A stretch of DNA of 7,861 nucleotides from NCBI GenBank assembly GCA_021794775.1, contig JAJYQG010000017.1, forward strand, positions 1-7,861. Reading direction: 5' to 3'. Within the stretch, counting starts at the first letter, position 1, and each line of letters starts with the position of its first letter. This DNA comes from Pseudomonadota bacterium (lineage in GTDB: Bacteria; Pseudomonadota; Gammaproteobacteria; Burkholderiales; Ferrovaceae). The notes under the pieces were generated by a model. The model ran no database searches and was not told where the DNA came from. It was given only the letters and a program-made list of their open reading frames with translations. This document shows, piece after piece, positions 6,458 through 7,861 of this stretch. The translations under genes were made by a program, and so were the position numbers.

Positions 6458-7629
6458 AGCGGAGCGGAGGGTGCAGGCGAAAACCCCAGGGCCCGTTCGC
6501 GGTATAGGGCCTGGATGATGTCGCGCTGGCTGATGATGCCGATAACCCTATGGTTAGAGTCGAGGACGGTGACGGGGTGGGACGAATCGGTTGACCATGT
6601 TTCCATGAACGTAGGGAAAGGGGTTTTCTCATAGACAACGGTGGCCGACGTATCCATCAGATGGGCTATGCTCTGGGGTTGCCCGGTGGAGCGGGTAAAG
6701 GGCAATCCTTGAGGGATAAAAGTGCGCCACGACGGGGTAGCGACATCGGAGGTGGCGTTAAAAAAAGAGGGTTGTGACAGCAATCCCCTGAAAACCCCGT
6801 CGGTATCGACGACAGGGAGAGCCAGGCTGGGTTGTTTCTGCAGCAGGGACCAAGCCTGATCTACGGGGCTATCGGTTGAAATGGTGACGGGGTTAGGACT
6901 CATGAGGTCGCTGCACACCAGGGTTTGCTGGCGTTCGTGGGCGTGATTGACGGCCAAATCGAAGAGGGTGACGAGTTCCGTTTCATCGACGTCCACGAAG
7001 GTGTCAACTTGACGAAAGGCATAATCGAGGTCTTCGTGAAGAAGCAGGGTATGGGGTAGGGGGGCAGGGGATGGGTTGGCCTGCGTGCTGGGGTTGGGTG
7101 GTCCCCATTGCGGATAAGGACGGTGCAGAATGCCTCGGTTGATCAGCAGCGCAAGTCCGGCGGCGAGTAGGGTATTGGCGGCGATGGCCGCACCCAAGGT
7201 GCGGTAATCGTGCCAATGCTGGGGAGCGGCGAAAGTCACAAGCAAGGCCAACGAACCTCCGGGCGGGTGGACGCATTTGAGGCGCGCCATCAGCCAGATG
7301 GCGCCACCAACTGCAAAAGCGGCGGCCAGTGGGGGATAAGGAATGAGCCATAGGCTGAGGAGTGCGCTGAAGGTGCTGGCCATATATCCCCCGACCAAAG
7401 ACCAGGGGGCCGCGGCCGGACTGTGAGGCAGGGCATAAAGAATCACGGCGCTGGCTCCCACGGAAGCCAGCAAGCCCCGATTCCCCGCGGGGAAATAGGC
7501 CAGGATGAATCCTGCAATGCCGATGAACAGAAACCCACCCAGCGACGAACGCCAACGTTCGCCACGGGACAAGGGTTGAACGTCGACGTACCAGAAGGAG
7601 CGGCACCATTCGATGACGGGATGAATCAT
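6430..7629 (-). CDS. HPP family membrane protein with two C-terminal CBS domains
   Basis: The protein has 399 residues from the ATG at 7629. The N-terminal part is the HPP membrane domain, with hydrophobic helices near 29-46, 51-68, 76-97, 101-117 and 143-164 and the naming motif HPPGG at 121-125. A Pro-rich linker (171-193) leads to a soluble half with a tandem CBS pair. The first (about 239-290) starts CSDLMSPNPVTIS and contains LPVVDTDG; the second (about 322-376) contains HPVTVLD and VIGIISQRDII. CBS pairs usually bind adenine nucleotides and gate attached domains. HPP domains have been linked to nitrite transport in cyanobacteria and chloroplasts, so anion or nitrite movement is a reasonable but unproven role here. 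The ATG overlaps the stop of the NarL-type regulator gene (ATGA), with GAGGGA five bases upstream, favouring this start over a GTG at 7653. The 3' end overlaps norD. Confidence 0.85.
   Translation of the reverse strand: MIHPVIEWCRSFWYVDVQPLSRGERWRSSLGGFLFIGIAGFILAYFPAGNRGLLASVGASAVILYALPHSPAAAPWSLVGGYMASTFSALLSLWLIPYPPLAAAFAVGGAIWLMARLKCVHPPGGSLALLVTFAAPQHWHDYRTLGAAIAANTLLAAGLALLINRGILHRPYPQWGPPNPSTQANPSPAPLPHTLLLHEDLDYAFRQVDTFVDVDETELVTLFDLAVNHAHERQQTLVCSDLMSPNPVTISTDSPVDQAWSLLQKQPSLALPVVDTDGVFRGLLSQPSFFNATSDVATPSWRTFIPQGLPFTRSTGQPQSIAHLMDTSATVVYEKTPFPTFMETWSTDSSHPVTVLDSNHRVIGIISQRDIIQALYRERALGFSPAPSAPLQPLRVSPA
6486..6514. terminator. Strong hairpin 29 bases after the norD-type stop (possible mRNA 3' end)
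   Basis: CCAGG-G-CCC pairs with GGG-CCTGG across a 12-base loop, eight pairs with one bulged G. It lies within the last codons of the convergent HPP-CBS gene. No T-tract follows on either strand, so it is at best a Rho-assisted or mRNA-protecting structure. Coding constraint on the GC-rich stretch could also produce it. Confidence 0.25.
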
Positions 7630-7861
7630 GGTTTTCCCTCGGTGACGGCCCACACGGCTGCTTCGAGTCGAGAGTGAAAATTGAGTTTCTTGAGCAAGTT
7701 GCGGATATGGACCTTGACGGTACTTTCCATGATGCCCAGTTCGCGCGCGATCATCTTGTTAGAAAGTCCTTGGGACAGGCAGCGTACGATGGTATTTTCC
7801 CTCTCGGTGAGGTCGGAGGACGAACGCAGGTTCTTGAAAGTATCTTCGCGCGTCGTGCGCG
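7626..7861 (-). CDS. NarL/FixJ-type response regulator, DNA-binding domain (5' partial)
   Basis: Only the last 77 residues are present; the start and the receiver domain lie beyond the window end. The visible part is a full LuxR/NarL-type helix-turn-helix. It has LTEREN at the head (7794-7811), GLSNKMIARELGI, then ESTVKVHIRNLLKKL as the recognition region, and HSRLEAAVWAV near the end. The NKMIA, STVKVH and R-x-EAAVW elements are especially close to NarL and NarP, the nitrate/nitrite response regulators. Whether a phospho-acceptor Asp is present cannot be seen. The TGA stop overlaps the ATG of the HPP-CBS gene, so both are probably made from one transcript. A partner kinase such as NarX would be expected upstream, off the window. 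A regulator for another signal is possible because the family is broad. Confidence 0.85.
   Translation of the reverse strand, partial: RTTREDTFKNLRSSSDLTERENTIVRCLSQGLSNKMIARELGIMESTVKVHIRNLLKKLNFHSRLEAAVWAVTEGKP
7635..7640 (-). promoter_or_regulatory. Ribosome binding site of the HPP-CBS gene
   Basis: On the minus strand this reads GAGGGA with a five-base spacer to ATG at 7629. It lies inside the final codons of the regulator gene, consistent with coupled translation, and decides the start. Confidence 0.65.

Noticed and set aside
1..7861. Mobile elements, CRISPR arrays, tRNA or rRNA genes
   Set aside because: No transposase-like coding, terminal inverted repeats, regularly spaced direct repeats or tRNA-like cloverleaf was seen. 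Genes fill the window almost completely.

Overview
The window is densely coded, moderately GC-rich bacterial chromosome. GTG and TTG starts, strong purine-rich Shine-Dalgarno sites and stop/start overlaps between genes are common. The gene families (LivF, a PF06189-type 5'-nucleotidase, a CcoG/NapH-like polyferredoxin, NorD, an HPP-CBS protein and a NarL-type regulator) fit a proteobacterium that handles nitrogen oxides, most likely beta- or gammaproteobacterial. No rRNA or tRNA is present, so the taxonomy is inference. No stretch over 300 bases lacks a gene; the only sizeable intergenic gap is 3329-3419.

Layout. (1) Positions 1-2894, plus strand: the 3' part of a livF-type ABC ATPase gene, a GT39-like membrane glycosyltransferase and a cytosolic 5'-nucleotidase, all tightly packed and probably one transcript. 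(2) Positions 2891-3328, minus strand: two small unknown genes, one encoding a two-helix membrane protein of 61 residues and one a soluble helical protein of 81 residues. They run convergently into the nucleotidase gene with a 4-base overlap. (3) Positions 3420-6457, plus strand: a polyferredoxin gene and a norD-type VWA gene, joined by a GTGA overlap and fired divergently from the small genes. (4) Positions 6430-7861, minus strand: the 3' end of a NarL/FixJ-type response regulator gene, joined by an ATGA overlap to an HPP-CBS membrane protein gene. The latter converges on norD with a 28-base overlap.

How it may work together. NorD-type proteins work with a MoxR ATPase (NorQ) to activate nitric oxide reductase. 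CcoG-type polyferredoxins are redox proteins used in assembly of haem-copper oxidases. HPP proteins have been linked to nitrite transport, and NarL-type regulators typically respond to nitrate or nitrite. The right-hand 4.4 kb therefore reads as a nitrogen-oxide accessory region. Its most unusual element is the polyferredoxin: instead of the usual Ig-like C-terminal domain it ends in a short tail with eight cysteines, predicted to be periplasmic, and it sits in the place next to norD where norQ would normally be expected. The structural reductase genes (norCB) and norQ are not in the window.
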